Made by a program: the position numbers and the translations under genes
The notes under the pieces: generated by a model
Database searches by the model: none
What the model was told of the DNA's origin: nothing
What the model saw: only the letters and a program-made list of their open reading frames with translations
Shown: piece by piece, positions 32,403 to 43,423 of the stretch
How the letters are laid out: each line of letters starts with the position of its first letter
How positions within the stretch are numbered: position 1 is the first letter of the stretch
Assembly: GCF_003576645.1 (NCBI RefSeq)
Contig: NC_044916.1
Coordinates: 1,758,886-1,822,885 of the forward strand
Direction: 5' to 3'
Source: Ipomoea triloba
Taxonomy: Eukaryota > Streptophyta > Magnoliopsida > Solanales > Convolvulaceae
DNA length: 64,000 bases

Positions 32403-35028
32403 CTACTTGTACAATTCAATAACCCATTCAGCATTCACAGCGCATACGGCTTTCAGAGCAGAAAATCCTGCCTCTTTTGCCAGGGCTTCAAATTCTCTGT
32501 GTGTTCTCTCCTTCCCTCCGGGATTCATTGTCATCATTAGTACGTCAGCGTAAAATGCACTACCATACTCGACATCTTTCTCAGGATGTTCCGGCAGAAT
32601 ACTTTCTACTAACACCACCTTACCAGATTCTGGCAAAGCTTTCCAACAGTTCTTCAGCAGCTTCAGGCAATGCTCATCATCCCAATCGTGTAGTATCCAC
32701 TGCAGTTTTCAGAACAATTTGCTTAGATCTTGTGTATAACAAAGATACCATCATTTTCTTCTTTTTCCGCAAGTTGTCTTTACACTAGTATAATTTACTG
32801 AGAAATGAGCACTAACCTTCATGAATATAATCTCTCCACAGGGAACACTCTCAAACATATCTCCTGGAATATGCTCCACACCTAACAATAAGTAAGGCAT
32901 TTCTTTGTGTTAGTATGTTGAACTTGTTAACATTTAGTATTTTAACTCTTAAATTGTTCAATTTAAATTTATTACGGAGTACATGTTTATGCTTTACCTT
33001 TTTAATTACATATAATATAACATGTTGGGAACAGGAAATCCCATCCCTAGTGAACCTTTGCAGGGATGGGGAATCTCCACCCTATCCGCGGCCTATCCCC
33101 TAGATGTAGGGATGTGGAAAATATATCCCTCAAATGTGGGGCCAAGGACTAGAGTGCATATTCCCTGCCCTATGACCATCCCTAATGATAAGTATATGCA
33201 GAAACCCTGTAGTACTAAGCAATTTGGAATATATTACAAATATGAACAATTCAAGTTTTAGGGTACATACCTGGAATAGCAGGAGCCTCTTTGATGACAT
33301 GTGGCAAATCAAAGTTGATGCCCTTGATGTTAGGGTACTTGGAGATAATGCATGACAGTGTTGAACCAAATCCACCACCCACATCTACCACTTCTTTGAC
33401 TCCCTCAAAACCTTTGTAGCATTCCACTACTCTCTTCATCGCAATTGCACTATGGTCATGCATTGCTCTGTTGAATACCTCATTGAATCTACTGTCTTTG
33501 CCAGGGTATTCAAATGCATGCATTCCATGGGTCCTATTGAATGGGACTCCTCCCTCCAGTACTGCATCTTTTAATGCATACCTTCACACAAACTCACTTG
33601 TGTATGTTAAGTGAGTAAAACAAGAACCATTGGCACGATGATTCTATGCCAGAAAAATGACATTTTTAGTCTTTGAATTATAGAGGTATAGTAGATCCAA
33701 TCCTCCAATCCTAGGCACATATACCTTTAGGGTGCATTTACTTCAAGTTACCTAACATTACCTAGGTAACATGAGCATGATAATGTTATATAACTTTGTT
33801 TGGTTCAAGTTATATGATTATTTTGATATATTTTGATATACCAAACTAATCCAAAATAATTTCACCAGAATTGGACTTGATGTGAATTATTATTTGGTTC
33901 ATTCAAAATTTTAGATTTTCAAAATATAAATTAATTATCAGCTGAATTTGATTTCAAAAAGGAAAAAATGTCATTTTTAGGTTCCCAGATATTTAATTTT
34001 TTAGTTAAGCCAGCTTTTCACAAAAGCTAAGGTTAGCTTCGATGTTTTACAGTAATGGAAGTTGCATTATTGTTAAAAAAAGAAGGATGAGGCTCCACCC
34101 TATTCCCACTTGAGATATAAGTCAAAGCTGCCATGTGAGTTCACATTACCTTTCCTAGTGCTACCTGCCAAATGATTTGTAACATAGTTGACTAGTCTAA
34201 TTATGAAGTTTTAGGCTTATCTTTCCTAAAATAGTTTTTTTAAAGGTTTTTTAGGTGACGGCTGAAATTGATGGTGTGAATTGGATAAACCTGACCTTAT
34301 GCGAGATTACAAGCTAATGTATTGGGTTGTTGAGAACTATGAAAAATGTCATAAAAGACAAAAGACAAAAGTGAAAAAAAATCGAGGTAACCCTAGCCAA
34401 ATTAGTTAGGTTGGTGACTTGGTAACCACAAGATTAGCAACCTATGTTGGTTTATTTTCTTGTGGTCTTTTACCGGTTAGGACCACAAAGCGTGTTTATC
34501 CAATGCACACTCATAGGTAGTGGCTGTGTGTTTCCCTCGTCACCTATAGAATAGGTGAAAAAAAGTACTCCATAGTTCACAAAATCTCAAACAACTAAAG
34601 GAAGATCAGGAGAAAAGTTCATACCAGGAATTAACAAACACTTTGTCAGTGCCCAATTGTACCAAGGCAGAAAGGGACACCCCATCTTCATTAGGGACAA
34701 AGTTCTTGCTGATTGGTGTTAAATTGTATGAACACTGATTATCCTCTGTGAGTGTGCACTTGAGAATGGACTGGTTGGCAAGGAACTTAAGCATCCTGTC
34801 CAGCATGACTGGTGCATTAGGGTTGTGTGTGGGAAGACAGTCTGCAATTTGTTTAGCAGAAAGCTTTGCTCCTTCACCAGCCTTTGCAATGATCTCAAAC
34901 ACCCCGAGTTCAATGGCAGCTTTCGAAACCATAATCGCTGCTATCCCACTTGGCAGCCCTATGGCTCTCAAGAACCCGTCTTCTTCACTTTGAGGTATGG
35001 CCATTTCTTCCATTGATGATGAGCCCAT
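32403..35028 (-). CDS. O-methyltransferase A (COMT-like)
   Basis: Exons, in order of translation: 34625-35028, 33271-33581, 32817-32881, 32403-32699; 358 residues, typical of plant class II caffeate-type O-methyltransferases. N-terminal dimerisation helices, then the SAM site [18 protein letters not shown] and GDMFESVP. The catalytic His lies in LHDWDDEHC, with acidic partners in VESILPE and [11 protein letters not shown]. It transfers methyl from S-adenosylmethionine to a phenolic hydroxyl; the substrate cannot be read from sequence, and caffeate/5-hydroxyconiferaldehyde is only the family default. The four-exon layout with a 65-bp third exon is shared by all array members. Its stop is about 320 bp from the CPSF73-I stop, tail to tail. 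Intron 1 holds a SINE family 2 copy. Confidence 0.92.
34385..34565 (+). mobile_element. SINE family 2 in OMT-A intron 1
   Basis: CCCTAGCCAAATTAGTTAGG, TTGGTAACCACAAGATTAGC, TTAGGACCACAAAG and CCAATGCACACTCATAGGTAG. Equivalent copies are in the same intron of OMT-B (about 39690-39890) and OMT-D (about 51840-52070), so the insertion predates their duplication. Confidence 0.6.
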
Positions 35029-35159
35029 CTTTGATCTTTCTGTGCTTTCTGGTTCTCAGAGATTTGGGTATTGAGCTCTGGAAATGGGGAGAATTTTATA
35101 GGATGATGTAGTGGGTTGGTGGGTGCTTTGATGCTTTTCCCTAAGGTCAGAGTTTTAGT

Positions 35160-35262
35160 CACATTTTAATGTTGTGCCATAGAGGGAGATTAGTTGAAAA
35201 CTTCTATTTTTTTTTATTTTCCTTGCATTGATTGAATTGTCCACGTTAACGTTTTGGGCAAA
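35160..35262. other. OMT-A upstream region
   Basis: Sequence equivalent to what is missing in the gaps upstream of OMT-B and OMT-D: the same GGGTTGG and CCTTGCATTGATTGAATTGT flanks are separated here by about 115 bp. Confidence 0.6.
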
Positions 35263-35472
35263 TTATGCTATGGATCCGGGTCCACCTTGCGCAAGGTGAA
35301 CTTAGGTCCATGTTCACAATTTTAAAGCTCTAATGTTCACAATTTTAGATTTCAATATACAAAATTTTAGTCAATATTCACAATTTTTGAACTTTATATT
35401 CATAATTTTGTTATAGAGATCTAAAATTGTGAACATGGATCTGAGTTCAACTTGCAAGTTGGTCCAGCATAA
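35263..35472. mobile_element. Hairpin-ended TIR element filled with ATTCACAATTTT repeats
   Basis: Ends TTATGCTATGGATCCGGGTC and GGTCCAGCATAA; subterminal CCTTGCGCAAGG and ACTTGCAAGTT are self-complementary. The interior repeats variants of TGTTCACAATTTTA. The OMT-B upstream region (about 40820-40850) lacks it at the same place, giving an empty site. Ends match 56140-56612. Confidence 0.7.
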
Positions 35473-35546
35473 CAACTGTAATTAGACTTCCCGCCAACCC
35501 AAATGAACAAAATTGGCTTAATATTCCGCTTGCTTTCTCTGAATTA

Positions 35547-35992
35547 AGGCATACATGATACATGTTTGACATTCTACATCCACCCCCCATCCCCCTCGAA
35601 TTGTGGATACATGCTAATAAATGCTAGTCATCGATTTAATTTTGATAGATCTAACGGTTAGAAAATACGGGAAAACTGTTAAGGCATACATGATACATGT
35701 TTGACATCCTACATCCACCCCTCACCCCCCTTGAATTGTGGATACATGCTAATAAATGCTAGTCATCGATTTAATTTTGATAGATCTAACGGTTAGAAAA
35801 TACGGGAAAACTGTTAAGGCATACATGATACATGTTTGACATCCTACATCCACCCCTCACCCCTACATGATACATGTTTGACATCCTACATCCACCCCTC
35901 ACCCCCCTTGAATTGTGGATACATGCTAATAAATGCTAGTCATCGATTTAATTTTGATAGGTCTAACGGTTAGAAAATACGGGAAAATTGGT
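35547..35992. repeat. Tandem repeat, about 137-bp unit
   Basis: Unit runs from AAGGCATACATGATACATG through TCTACATCCACC, ATGCTAATAAATGCTAGTC and ATAGATCTAACGG to AATACGGGAAAACTGTT. Two full copies (from about 35546 and 35682), one copy broken off after about 45 bp, then another nearly full copy to about 35990. Confidence 0.85.
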
Positions 35993-35994
35993 CA

Positions 35995-36127
35995 TTGCTA
36001 CTTTCTCAATATACTGAAGCACAAAGAGTTAATAATTGTCTCTATTGAGGTTCGAACCCACTCTCATCATCCATGTGGGAGTACAAATTAGGATACCGGA
36101 TGCTACTAAACCACAAGGCCTTCGGCA
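35995..36127 (-). mobile_element. SINE family 1
   Basis: CTACTTTCTCAATATACTG, GGTTCGAACCCACTC, GGATGCTACTAAACCACAAG: reverse-strand copy of the family described at 25241-25418, without a clear tail. Confidence 0.7.
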
Positions 36128-36475
36128 AAAAGAGAATAGAGTTGATTTCATAAATATTATAAACTTTCAAAGTTTGTATATTTATGAAATTGATATGTTC
36201 TTTTCCTTATTTTATTGTTATTACTTATTCTAAATGAACTGTTCAAATTAATTCACAGACATTTATCAATTTTTATTATTCACGACTTTCAATTAGACTA
36301 TAAATAATTCCTTGATTATTGATATTTATCAATTTTTATCTCCAAATTTGATTCTTCAGTTAAATATCCATTTAGTAAACTATAAATTTAATGGTAATAA
36401 TGTAAAATTTTGGTTCATTCACATTCCCACTAATGATGAATTCAACTTATTAAGTTTATGAATTCAATTACCCAT

Positions 36476-36732
36476 GGCTGATCTTTCTCCTTTCGGTAGT
36501 TTGGTTCAAGAGATCGTCCTTCTTCTTCGTTCTTTTGAGTCGGCCTCTTTCGACTTCGTCTATCGAGAGTTCAACATGCCAGCACACTATTTAGCAAAGT
36601 ATTCCTTTTATAATCCGAGTAGTATTTTGTTTGAGTATTTTGATTTTATTCCTTGATGTTTTTCAATTGGTTTGTTGGACCGTGGTTGTGAAAGTTGAAT
36701 GAAAGTTTATGTTTGGTTTTTCAAAAAAAAAA
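36476..36732 (+). mobile_element. 5'-truncated LINE, RNase H tail
   Basis: Flanked by an 18-bp target duplication, ATGAATTCAATTACCCAT at 36458-36475 and 36733-36750, and ending in a poly-A run. The open frame to 36656 reads LVQEIVLLLRSFESASFDF, then VYREFNMPAHYLAKYS: the C-terminal part of the RNase H domain found in plant non-LTR retrotransposons, including the typical N-x-x-AH-LAK motif. A fresh-looking, severely 5'-truncated insertion. Confidence 0.85.
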
Positions 36733-36750
36733 ATGAATTCAATTACCCAT

Positions 36751-37470
36751 CTCAACAACAAGCTAATTTTTACATTATTACCTCTAAATTTAATTCTTAC
36801 TAAACGGATATTCAACTAGATGATCAAATTTAGAACAACATCGATAGCCAATTAGCCATTTATGGTCAAATTAAAAATCGATTATAAAAATTGAAAAAAT
36901 GTCAATAGTCAATCGACCATTTTGAAATTAACTATTATTATTATTATTATTATTATTATTTAAAGCTCCAACAACCAAGAACCACCTAACTAAGCACTAT
37001 AAAAGAAATATTAAGTAACACGCTCTATTTTGAATTTGCCATCTATTTTTTCTTTTCCCTAGTATAATAGTCTGTAAATCACATATGTCATTAGAAAAGG
37101 TTAACACAAAATGCTCGACTAAGATGATATTGACAAGAATTGAATTTGTGACTCTTAGATATAAGACTTGGTAAAGTATGAAATTTTTTTTCCACCTACG
37201 TAGTCATTTATTTTAAATTAGCACTATAGTATGGAGTAGTATTTATTATATATTAATGGAAGATAAGTGCGGCATCCCACATGCTATATGATGGATGGAT
37301 GGTTAGTTAGTTTTGTTGTCTCTTTCAAGGTCTCTCCCTACTTTTGATTCAAAAATATATATCTTAACAAAAGTTTAACGATGTAAGTAAAGGTAATTGT
37401 TAATATTTATAGTGTTAATAACTATCTTTAATAATTGTCAAGCATCTTGTGCTCAAATGGCATGTAGCAC
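36751..37470. other. AT-rich intergenic DNA, no gene seen
   Basis: (ATT)n run at 36936-36961. Nothing else recognised. Confidence 0.6.
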
Positions 37471-37474
37471 CAAC

Positions 37475-37837
37475 CCGCTATTATTTAATCATAAACTAGA
37501 ATAGAACTTTCCTTGCCACCGCATTTTTAAATACCTTTGTGCTTCACTTTCCCAGCACCAACCCGATATTATTTAATCATAAACTAGAACAGAACTTTCC
37601 TTGCCACCGCATTTTTAAATACCACTTTCCCAGCATAATCCAAGTCCACCTCTCCAAGCTATTATTTAATCATAAACTACTACACAACACCAAACCATAA
37701 ATCCTTGCCACCGCATTTTTTAAATGCCACTTTCCCAGCACAACCCAAGTCCACCTCCCCAAGCTATTATTTAATCATAAACTACCACATATATATATGT
37801 TGGTTTGGTGTTGTGTGGTAGTTTATGATTCAATAAT
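37475..37837. repeat. Tandem repeats ending in a palindrome
   Basis: Four diverged copies of a unit with CTATTATTTAATCATAAACTA, CCTTGCCACCGCATTTTT and AAATGCCACTTTCCCAGCA, spaced about 85-120 bp. The last copy (ending ATAAACTACCACA at about 37790) is followed, across ATATATAT, by its inverse TGTGGTAGTTTATGATTCAA at 37815-37834, directly abutting the chimeric pseudogene. Confidence 0.75.
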
Positions 37838-38063
37838 AGTGTGGCAGAACTTGAGAGAGATGGTTACCCTGTTCTTGATGAACTTGCCATGAGTGTTAGC
37901 ACGAGGAACCTTTAACACGTGAAAAAAGGCTTCACATACCAGATCCTGTTGGCACCTGAAGATTTCGACATCTTCTTGCAGCTTTCAACTGCAAATGTCA
38001 CTCAGAGAATTACTATCCCATATTCAGGTGCCTTTGCTGTGATTAGACATTTAGACACAGGAT
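37838..38063 (+). pseudogene. MRS2-4 / CPSF73-I chimeric fragment 1
   Basis: 37838 to about 37922 matches MRS2-4 exon 2 (TAGTGTGGCAGAACTTGAGA ... GTTAGCACGAGGAACC). It then switches to CPSF73-I exon 5 (AAAAAAGGCTTCACATACC ... GTGATTAGACA) until about 38063. The switch point is the same as in the longer copy at 48628-50065. What follows (38064-38217) matches the CPSF73-I 3' flank and leads into OMT-B. Only fragments; no intact frame. Confidence 0.85.
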
Positions 38064-38217
38064 ATGTTAAAAATTAACATCAATATGAACCAAGAGATGA
38101 ACAACTTAAAAATTATACTCAATGTTATTTAACTGCTATTGCAACTGTTTGGAATTTATTAGGAGGAACAATAACAATTTTCCTTTGTCTGAAAGTCTTT
38201 TATGCAAACATACTTAG

Positions 38218-40348
38218 CTACTTGTACAATTCAATAACCCATTCAGTATTCACAGCGCATATGACTTTCAGAGCAGCAAATCCTGCCTCTTTTGCCAGGG
38301 CTTCAAATTGTCTCTGTGTTCTCTCCTTCCCTCCAGGATTCATTGTCATCATGAGTACGTCAGCGTAAAATGGACAACCATACCCGACATCTTTCTCAGG
38401 ATGTTCTGGCAGTATAGCTTCTACTAACACCACCTTACCAGATTCTGGCAAAGCTTTCCAACAGTTCTTCAGCAGCTTCAGGCAATGTTCATCATCCCAA
38501 TCGTGTAGAATCCACTGCAGCAGTTTTCAGAACAATTTGCTTACATCTTGTGTATAACAAAGATACCATCATTTTCTTCTTCTTTCGCAGGCTGTCTTTA
38601 CACTAATGGTATATTTTACTGAGCAATGAGCACTAACCTTCATGAATATAATCTCTCCACAGGGAACACTCTCAAACATATCTCCTGGAATATGCTCCAC
38701 ACCTAACAATAGGTAAGACATTATCTTTGTGTTAGTATTTTAACTCTTAAATTTTTTTAAATTTATTTCATGTTTTACCTTTTTAATTATATATAAAATA
38801 ATATATTGGGAACAAGAAATCCCATCCCTTTTGAACTTTTGCTGGGACGGGGAATCTCCGCTCTATCCCCTAGTTGTAGGGATGGGGAAAATATATCCCT
38901 CAAGTGTGGCGTCAAGGACTAGAGTGCATATTCCCCGCCCTATGACCATCACTAATAATAAGTATATGCAGAAACCCTGTAGTACTAAGAGTTTAGAAAT
39001 AGAAACAATTCAAGTTTAGGGTACATACCTGGAATAGCAGGAGCCTCTTTGATGACATGGGGCAAATCAAAGTTGATTCCCTTGATGTTAGGGTACTTGG
39101 AGATAATGCAGGACAGTGTTGAACCATAACCACCACCCACATCTACCACTTCTTTGGCTCCCTCAAAACCTTTGTAGCATTCCAAAACTCTCTTCATTGC
39201 AATTGCACTATGGTCATGCATTGCTCTGTTGAATACCTCATTGAATCTACTGTCTTTGCCAGGGTATTCAAATGCATGCATTCCATGGGTCCTATTGAAT
39301 GGGACTCCTCCCTCAAGCACTGCATCTTTTAATGCATACCTTCACACAAACTCACTTGTGTATGTTAAATGAGTAAATCAAAGCCACAATGTGAGTTCAC
39401 ATTACCTTTCCTAGTAAGTGTAGCTTTCTACTTTAATGATTTAATCTTCCTGCCAAAGTATTTGTAAAATAGTTGACTAGTCTAATTATGAAGTTTTAGT
39501 CTTATCTTTCCTAAAATAGTTTTTTTTGGGGTGACGAGTGAAACTCGTTGCCACAATTCGAGGGTATGATATGGATTAACATGACCATATGCAAGATTGC
39601 AAGCTTATGTATTGGAAGATTGGAAATAGTCTAATAGTGAAAAAAAATAGTAGTTGAGAACTATGAAAAATGCCATAAAAGTCATTAGACCAAAAGTGAA
39701 AAAATCGGGAACAACCTTGGCCAAGTTGATCACGTTGTTGTCTTAGTATACAAGTTTGATTCCCAGTAGGAGGCTTATTTGCCTTCTTGGTTGTTGATTT
39801 ATTTCCTTATCACAAGGCAGGTTTACCCAATGCGCACTCTCGGGTAGTGGTTATCGGTTTTCCTCGTCTCTAAAAAAAGGTGAAAAATACTAGTTCACAA
39901 AATCTCAAACAATAGAAGGAAGATCAGAGAAAAGTTCATACCAGGAATTAACAAACACTTTGTCAGCAAGCAGCTGTACCATGGCAGAAAGGGACACCCC
40001 ATCTTCATTAGGGACAAAGTTCTTGCTGATTGGTGTTAAACTATATGAACAGTGATGATCCTCTGTGAGTGTGCACTTGAGAATGGACTGGTTAGCAAGA
40101 AACTTAAGCATCCTGTCCAGCATGACTGATGCATTAGGGTTGTGTGTGGGAAGACAGTCTGCAATTTGTTTAGCAGAAAGCTTTGCTCCTTCACCAGCCT
40201 TTGCAATGATCTCAAACACCCCGAGTTCAATGGCAGCTTTTGAAACCATCATCACTGCTATCCCACTTGACAGCCCCATGGCTCTTAGGAATCCCACTTC
40301 TTCTTCACTTGGAAGTTTGGCCATTTCTTCCATTGATGATGAACCCAT
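38218..40348 (-). CDS. O-methyltransferase B (COMT-like)
   Basis: Exons in translation order: 39942-40348, 39029-39339, 38638-38702, 38218-38514; 359 residues. Same domain plan as OMT-A: SAM site [11 protein letters not shown], catalytic [19 protein letters not shown] and [11 protein letters not shown]. From about 38594 to 39447 it is identical by eye to OMT-D at an offset of 12171, while exon 1 and exon 4 differ by several residues (RAMGLSSGI against [17 protein letters not shown] against ICPVNTEW). Upstream DNA is lost in the gap at 40456. All splice borders and the stop are intact, so it is probably functional. Confidence 0.9.
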
Positions 40349-40455
40349 CTTTGATCTTTCTGTGCTTTCTGGTTCTTAGAGATTTGGGTATTGAGCTCTG
40401 GAAATGGGGAGTGTTTTGTAGGATGTTGCAGTGGGTTTTGGGGTGGGGTGGGGGG

Positions 40456-40787
40456 NNNNNNNNNNNNNNNNNNNNNNNNNNNNNNNNNNNNNNNNNNNNN
40501 NNNNNNNNNNNNNNNNNNNNNNNNNNNNNNNNNNNNNNNNNNNNNNNNNNNNNNNNNNNNNNNNNNNNNNNNNNNNNNNNNNNNNNNNNNNNNNNNNNNN
40601 NNNNNNNNNNNNNNNNNNNNNNNNNNNNNNNNNNNNNNNNNNNNNNNNNNNNNNNNNNNNNNNNNNNNNNNNNNNNNNNNNNNNNNNNNNNNNNNNNNNN
40701 NNNNNNNNNNNNNNNNNNNNNNNNNNNNNNNNNNNNNNNNNNNNNNNNNNNNNNNNNNNNNNNNNNNNNNNNNNNNNNNNNNNNNNN
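40456..40787. other. Assembly gap (332 N) upstream of OMT-B
   Basis: Bordered by a G-rich stretch and a T run. By comparison with OMT-A, only about 100-130 bp of promoter and leader sequence is probably missing. Confidence 0.9.
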
Positions 40788-40809
40788 TTTTTTTTTTTTT
40801 TTTTTTTTT

Positions 40810-41115
40810 GCCTTGCATTGATTGAATTGTTCATGTTGACATCATTAGACTTCCCACCAACAAGGCAACAACGTAAACGAACAAAATATACAGGCTAATA
40901 TTCCACCTGCATTCCCTGAATTAAGGCATCCATGTTTGACATTATATTCCACATCCACCCACCCTGTATAGAAGTGTGGATAAATTATAAACCTTTTTAC
41001 ATAATATATAATAAGTTTGAACCCCAAACTTAAAGCAAATTGTACTGTGAACCATGAATAAATGTTCATTTTTAATATATTTATGGTGCATTATTTGTGT
41101 ACCAAAAGTTTAATT
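40810..41115. other. OMT-B upstream region
   Basis: CCTTGCATTGATTGAATTGT and ATTAGACTTCCCACCAACAAGG match the flanks of OMT-A and OMT-D. Nothing else recognised. Confidence 0.5.
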
Positions 41116-41653
41116 GCCGGTTTGGTTGAGGTTTTTGGGGGGCGTTGAATTGAAATTCAATGAATTCCCAAACTACATTGTTTAGTTAGAGGGAATTTCA
41201 ATTCTCTCCAAATGATGAATTGCAATTTGGTAAAGAGGATGGGCAATTTTTTTGGTGTAAAGACAATTATGCCTTTCCTCCATACCCTTTGTTTTTTTCT
41301 TTTTTTCTTTTTTAATTTTTGAAAGAATTATTATTATTATTATTATTATTTTTAAACAATTATTATTTTTATTATTTTGAAAGAATTATTATTATTATTA
41401 TTATTTTTGAAATTATTATTATTATTATTTTTGAAATTATTATTATTATTATTATTATTATTACGGAGTATTATTACTATTACATAAAAGCATTTTAGTC
41501 ATTCTGTTGTTTCTTATATTTCAATTTCATGTAATCTTATTTCTGCATATCAAACAATGTAATTTCAATTCTTACTTTATTCATTGAATTGCAATTCCTA
41601 TCGAATTATATTTCTTTTTTCTCCTAATTCCCTCATCCCAACCAAATGTTTCG
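41116..41653. mobile_element. MITE with internal ATT microsatellite
   Basis: GCCGGTTTGGTTGAGG at the left and CATCCCAACCAAATGTTTCGG at the right are imperfect inverted ends. GAATTGCAATTTGG, the (ATT)n tracts at 41330-41463 and CATTTTAGTCATTCTG match the element at 13613-14203 in inverse. Confidence 0.65.
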
Positions 41654-41970
41654 GTATTACCAAATAATGAACCTTTAGTACACAAATAATGTTCATTTAA
41701 AATTAAAAATGAATCTTATGTCAGTGATCTACCTTACAACTTACAAGGTGAACTATGGTTCATAGCATAAATGTATAATGCATGATTGCAAACTTAAAAG
41801 CCCTTATCGCTCTTGTCCTGAAAGCGAATGAAAGAAGTAAATCGTAGGAGGTGCCACAATTAATTTACAGACCCCAAATACTGTACATTAATTAGTGTCC
41901 ACACCAAGTCCCTTAACTAACCAAAATACGTGCATTAATGCAGTATTTTTTTTATTTTTAAAAAAGAGAC

Positions 41971-43392
41971 TTATATATTAGCACTGAGCTTGTACAATTC
42001 AATAACCCATTCAGTATACACAGGACATATGAGTTTGAGAGCAGCAAATCCAGCTTCTTTTGCTAGGACTTCAAATTCGCTTTGTGCTCTCTCCTTCCCA
42101 CCAGGATTCATCGTCATCATCATGATGTCACCTAAATATAGATTTCCATTTCCCAACGTTGTATGAATCCCAGGATGTTGAGGCAGTATACCTTCCACTA
42201 ACACCACTTTCCCAGATTCAGGCAAAGCTTTCCAACAGTTCTTCAGTAGCTTCAGGCAGTGTTCGTCGTCCCAATTGTGTAGTATCCACTGCACGTTTAT
42301 AACAAACAAAGACATATATATTATTCAATAGCCACTACTTGAGGGTGTGCATTACGTAAATTCAGTCTTGTGATCCTAATCAGTAAAGGATTATAAAGAG
42401 GCCGGTAAACCAATCTAAATTGTTTATAAGTTATAATTGACTGGTTTAATTAAACCAATAAAACCAATAGACCGCTTCCACTTTGAGTAAAACTTGAACT
42501 AATAATTGACTGGCTTACCCAATGCACATTCTCAAGTAATGTGCATTGGGTAAATTCAGACTGCCTAAGTTGTTTATAACTGACTGATTATACGGGGTAA
42601 ACCAGCCTAAATTGTTTATAACTGGCTGGCTTAAACCAATAAGGTCAACACTTATCTCGGATTGCCCCAAATAAGTAGTGGTTGAGATAGTGAAAAAGAT
42701 GTGCAACATATACTTAGTTTTCATGATGTTGCTGTTGTTATTATTATGGATTTTTTTTTTTTTTTTTTTTAAGTGGTGACTGGTGAGGGACCTGGAACCC
42801 ACAACTTCTATCGATGTGCATTAGTCCACTTTATAAACTTAGTCGGCAATGAACAATAATGATTGTCTTTCCGTGTTGTCTCTATCACAATGTTGTATTT
42901 TACTAGGTAATGAGCTATCACTGACCTTCAGGAATATAACATCTCCACTGGGAACACTTTCAAACATATCTCCTGCAATATGCTCCACACCTAACAAGAA
43001 GAATTCTCTAGTCATTTTCATTTTATTTAATATGCTACCTTTAATCATATCAATACTACATATGCTAATTGATTATGTAATATACAGAAATTGTATATAG
43101 AATGTTGACTATTATAAATAGAAAAAAAAAGGGTTGCTATTGCGGAAAAAAAAAAAATCAGACTTTTGATCACATATGAGAGTGGTAGGTAAGTTTTTGT
43201 GTGTGTGTCAAAAATAGTCCTTTTGACCACTTTGGATACTCAAAAGTGATCTATGAGACTGTGACCACTTTGTTGTTATTATCAGTCACCTGTCTTAAGT
43301 GATTTATAATAGTGTAATAATACCTACCACTAACAAAGATTGTCAAGAAAGTTGCTTGGTTAATTATACTCCGTAACATTCTTATTATTCAG

Positions 43393-43423
<31 letters not shown>

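Noticed and set aside
40240..40898. Several reading frames over the gaps at 40456 and 52649
   Set aside because: They consist of N, poly-Phe or poly-Lys from homopolymers, and antisense of OMT exon 1.
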